From assembly GCF_001865575.2 (NCBI RefSeq), contig NZ_CP017562.2, positions 682,001-746,000 on the forward strand: a stretch of 64,000 bases of DNA. The letters run 5' to 3'. Of this stretch, positions 62,264 to 64,000 are shown in pieces. The position numbers were made by a program, and so were the translations under genes. The notes beneath the pieces were generated by a model. The model was not told the origin of the DNA. It searched no databases and saw nothing but the letters and a program-made list of their open reading frames with translations. The DNA comes from Paraburkholderia sprentiae WSM5005. GTDB lineage: Bacteria > Pseudomonadota > Gammaproteobacteria > Burkholderiales > Burkholderiaceae. The stretch's first letter is position 1. Every line of letters begins with the position of its first letter.

Positions 62264-63016
62264 ATGAAATCGACTGGCGCGACACCGCCCGGAGTCGCTT
62301 ACGCCGTGCTCGGCGCGTTGCTCGACTATCCGGACGAGCAGTTGCTGGCCGCGCTGCCCGAGGCGCGTCTACTGCTCGATGCCGAACGTGCGTTGACGCG
62401 CGAATCGAAGGCCGGACTCGAACGGTTCCTCGACTACTGCGAAGCGCGCGATCTGATGACGCTGCAGGAGAACTATGTCGCGCAGTTCGACCGGGGCAGG
62501 AACACGTCGCTGTATCTGTTCGAGCATGTGCATGGCGAATCGCGCGATCGCGGCCAGGCGATGATCGACCTGTTGCAGATGTACGAGCGGCACGGACTCT
62601 TTCTTGCGTCTGGCGAACTGCCCGACTATCTGCCGGTGTTCCTTGAATATCTGTCGCGCCTGCCGCGCGACGAAGCGCGTGCATTGCTCACGGAAACGGC
62701 GGAGATCCTGCAATCGATCGCGACTCAACTGACGAAGCGGGGCAGTGCCTACGGCTTCGTGGTCGGCGCGCTAGGGACACTCGCGGGCATCCGCGGTGCC
62801 GACACACCGCGCGAACTCAGCGAAGACGATGCGCGGTCGCCGCCTGGCCCGGCTGATTATCACGCGCTCGACGCGGCCTGGGTCGACGAGCCGGTGCGCT
62901 TCGGCGGCGCGCCCGCGCCGGCACAGGAGCCCATCCATTTTTACGACCGGCGTGCAGACGATGGCGCCCGCTCGACCCCGGCACCCAACCGCTCCCAGGA
63001 GAACCGGCATGGATGA
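62264..63016 (+). CDS. narJ: Nitrate reductase assembly chaperone
   Basis: This 250-residue NarJ-type chaperone starts at ATG 62264, one base after narH ends. It is all-helical, with the conserved LGALLDYPDEQLLAALPE and QENYVAQFDR and ERHGLFLASGELPDYLPVFLEYLS segments that bind NarG for Mo-cofactor insertion. The C-terminal ~60 residues are Pro/Ala-rich and poorly conserved. It overlaps the narI start by eight bases. Confidence 0.93.
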   Translation: MKSTGATPPGVAYAVLGALLDYPDEQLLAALPEARLLLDAERALTRESKAGLERFLDYCEARDLMTLQENYVAQFDRGRNTSLYLFEHVHGESRDRGQAMIDLLQMYERHGLFLASGELPDYLPVFLEYLSRLPRDEARALLTETAEILQSIATQLTKRGSAYGFVVGALGTLAGIRGADTPRELSEDDARSPPGPADYHALDAAWVDEPVRFGGAPAPAQEPIHFYDRRADDGARSTPAPNRSQENRHG

Positions 63017-63692
63017 CTACTTCCATCAGTTCCTGTTCGGCATCTATCCGTACATCTGCCTCGTGGTGCTGTTGCTCGGCAGCCTGATCCGCTTCGACCG
63101 CGAGCAGTACACATGGAAGAGCGATTCATCGCAACTGCTGCGGCACGGTCAGCTGCGCCTCGGCAGCAACCTGTTCCACTGGGGCGTGATCGTGGTGGTG
63201 CTCGGCCATTTCATCGGGTTTCTCGCGCCGCACTGGCTGGTGGCGCCGATCCTGAGCGCTTCGGCTCACCAGCTCGCGGCGATGGTGGCCGGCGGCGTGT
63301 CGGGTGCCGTGGCCATCGTCGGCCTGACCATCCTGATTCATCGACGGCTGGTGGACACGCGCATTCGCCGCAACAGCCGCAGGTGGGACATCGCCATCGT
63401 GCTGATGCTGTGGGTGCAGCTCGCGCTCGGTCTCGGCACCGTCGCGCTGTCGATGCGCCACATGGACGGCGTGTTGTTCGAGCAACTGACCGACTATGTC
63501 AAAGGGATCGTCACGTTCCGGCCGGGCGTGGCGGGGCTGCTCGTCGGCGTGCCGCTGACCTATCAGCTACATATCGCGCTGGGCTTCACGATCTTCCTCG
63601 TCTCGCCGTTCACGCGGATGGTCCACATCTGGAGCGGGATCGCTTCGCTCGCCTATCTGATCCGTCCGTACCAGCTGGTACGCAAGCGTTGA
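63009..63692 (+). CDS. narI: Nitrate reductase gamma subunit (cytochrome b)
   Basis: This 227-residue membrane protein starts at ATG 63009 (MDDYFHQFLFGIYPYICL). Five membrane helices carry two b-type haems. The His ligands read as HWGVIVVVLGH (helix 2 region) and the later pair in ALGFTIFLVSPFTRMVH. It oxidises quinol and passes electrons to NarH. It lies in the nar operon with start inside narJ. Confidence 0.94.
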   Translation: MDDYFHQFLFGIYPYICLVVLLLGSLIRFDREQYTWKSDSSQLLRHGQLRLGSNLFHWGVIVVVLGHFIGFLAPHWLVAPILSASAHQLAAMVAGGVSGAVAIVGLTILIHRRLVDTRIRRNSRRWDIAIVLMLWVQLALGLGTVALSMRHMDGVLFEQLTDYVKGIVTFRPGVAGLLVGVPLTYQLHIALGFTIFLVSPFTRMVHIWSGIASLAYLIRPYQLVRKR

Positions 63693-63702
63693 GGCGGCCG
63701 CG

Positions 63703-64000
63703 ATGAACACCATGCCGAGCTCCGGGCTCGCGGCAGGCACGGACGAAGACAGTAACGCGGCTGCCACGCTGAGCGTGAACGGCGTCGCCATCGATGCCGC
63801 GGCGCTCGCCGAGGAAGCGCGCCATCACGCCGACGCCGCCGATCCGCTCGCAGCCAGCCGGCGCGCGCTCGTGGTCCGGGAGTTGCTGAGGCAGCGCGCT
63901 CGCGCACTCGAACTGATCGAGGATGCCGTCGCGCTCGACGACGCCGCGCTCGATCGGCTGTTGCAACGCGAACTGTCGGTGCCGGCGGCGACCCGCGCGG
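63703..64000 (+). CDS. Parvulin-type peptidylprolyl isomerase, partial (5' end)
   Basis: The frame starts at ATG 63703, eleven bases after narI, and runs off the right edge. The visible ~99 residues are helical N-terminal sequence (LSVNGVAIDAAALAEEARHHADA, ALVVRELLRQRARALEL) as in NifM- and SurA-like parvulins. In related nar operons a parvulin gene follows narI and is thought to help fold the enzyme. The catalytic PPIase domain lies outside the window, so the call rests on the N-terminus and position. Confidence 0.75.
   Translation, partial: MNTMPSSGLAAGTDEDSNAAATLSVNGVAIDAAALAEEARHHADAADPLAASRRALVVRELLRQRARALELIEDAVALDDAALDRLLQRELSVPAATRA

Overview
The window is GC-rich, densely coded DNA with long reading frames on both strands. 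The gene content points to a member of the Burkholderiaceae, most likely Paraburkholderia or Burkholderia: a Liu leucine/isovalerate operon, a narGHJI operon followed by a parvulin gene, PAAR proteins of a type VI secretion system (T6SS), many LysR regulators, and a PolB-type DNA polymerase. The genus is inferred from gene content, not from a marker gene. I found no rRNA, tRNA or CRISPR array.

Layout. (1) 1-3.5 kb is the end of an integrative element: a tyrosine integrase with its own terminator, a hypothetical gene, an AlpA-like regulator, a winged-helix-like protein, and the start of another HTH gene. Four iteron-like repeats lie inside the 3' end of the winged-helix-like gene. (2) 3.7-10.5 kb is chromosomal: a DsbA/FrnE-like oxidoreductase, a 2-oxoglutarate oxygenase, and a LysR-aconitase-MFS unit whose aconitase has its swivel domain first, then a BON protein. 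(3) 10.8-14.3 kb holds DNA polymerase II and a DUF2891 protein. (4) 14.3-18.2 kb is rearranged. Intact DUF2278, LysR and bicupin genes lie among fragments of DUF979, AbrB antitoxin, tannase and dehydrogenase genes. (5) 18.2-26.3 kb holds a polyamine-type aminotransferase and glutamine synthetase, a cupin, a CMD/AhpD-like protein, an MFS carrier, a LysR and a DUF899 protein. (6) 26.3-31.9 kb holds a GGDEF-EAL protein, a small secreted protein, HU, DAHP synthase and a DUF72 protein. (7) 32.0-38.8 kb is a TetR regulator divergent from liuABCD, with a perfect palindromic operator candidate before liuA. (8) 38.8-43.0 kb holds a PhnD-like protein, a DUF1488-like protein, a Na+/H+ antiporter and two small genes. 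(9) 43.2-46.6 kb is a compact, partly AT-rich five-gene minus-strand cluster with two paralogous PAAR proteins, a glycine-rich membrane-active candidate effector and a candidate immunity protein. (10) 46.8-48.2 kb looks like phage or satellite remnant. (11) 48.2-56.6 kb holds a ParB-like protein, an intact tannase, a PAS-GGDEF-EAL protein, a metallophosphoesterase and an NRAMP-related transporter. (12) 57-64 kb is narGHJI plus a parvulin. In this sequence narG is broken by a one-base frameshift.

How it works together. The Liu enzymes convert isovaleryl-CoA to HMG-CoA, but the HMG-CoA lyase is not beside them here. The nar genes would give anaerobic nitrate respiration if the narG frameshift is an error or is suppressed. 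The PAAR cluster is the best candidate for an undescribed system: two PAAR tips share the same C-terminal extension and tail, and sit just before a candidate pore-type effector and a possible immunity gene.
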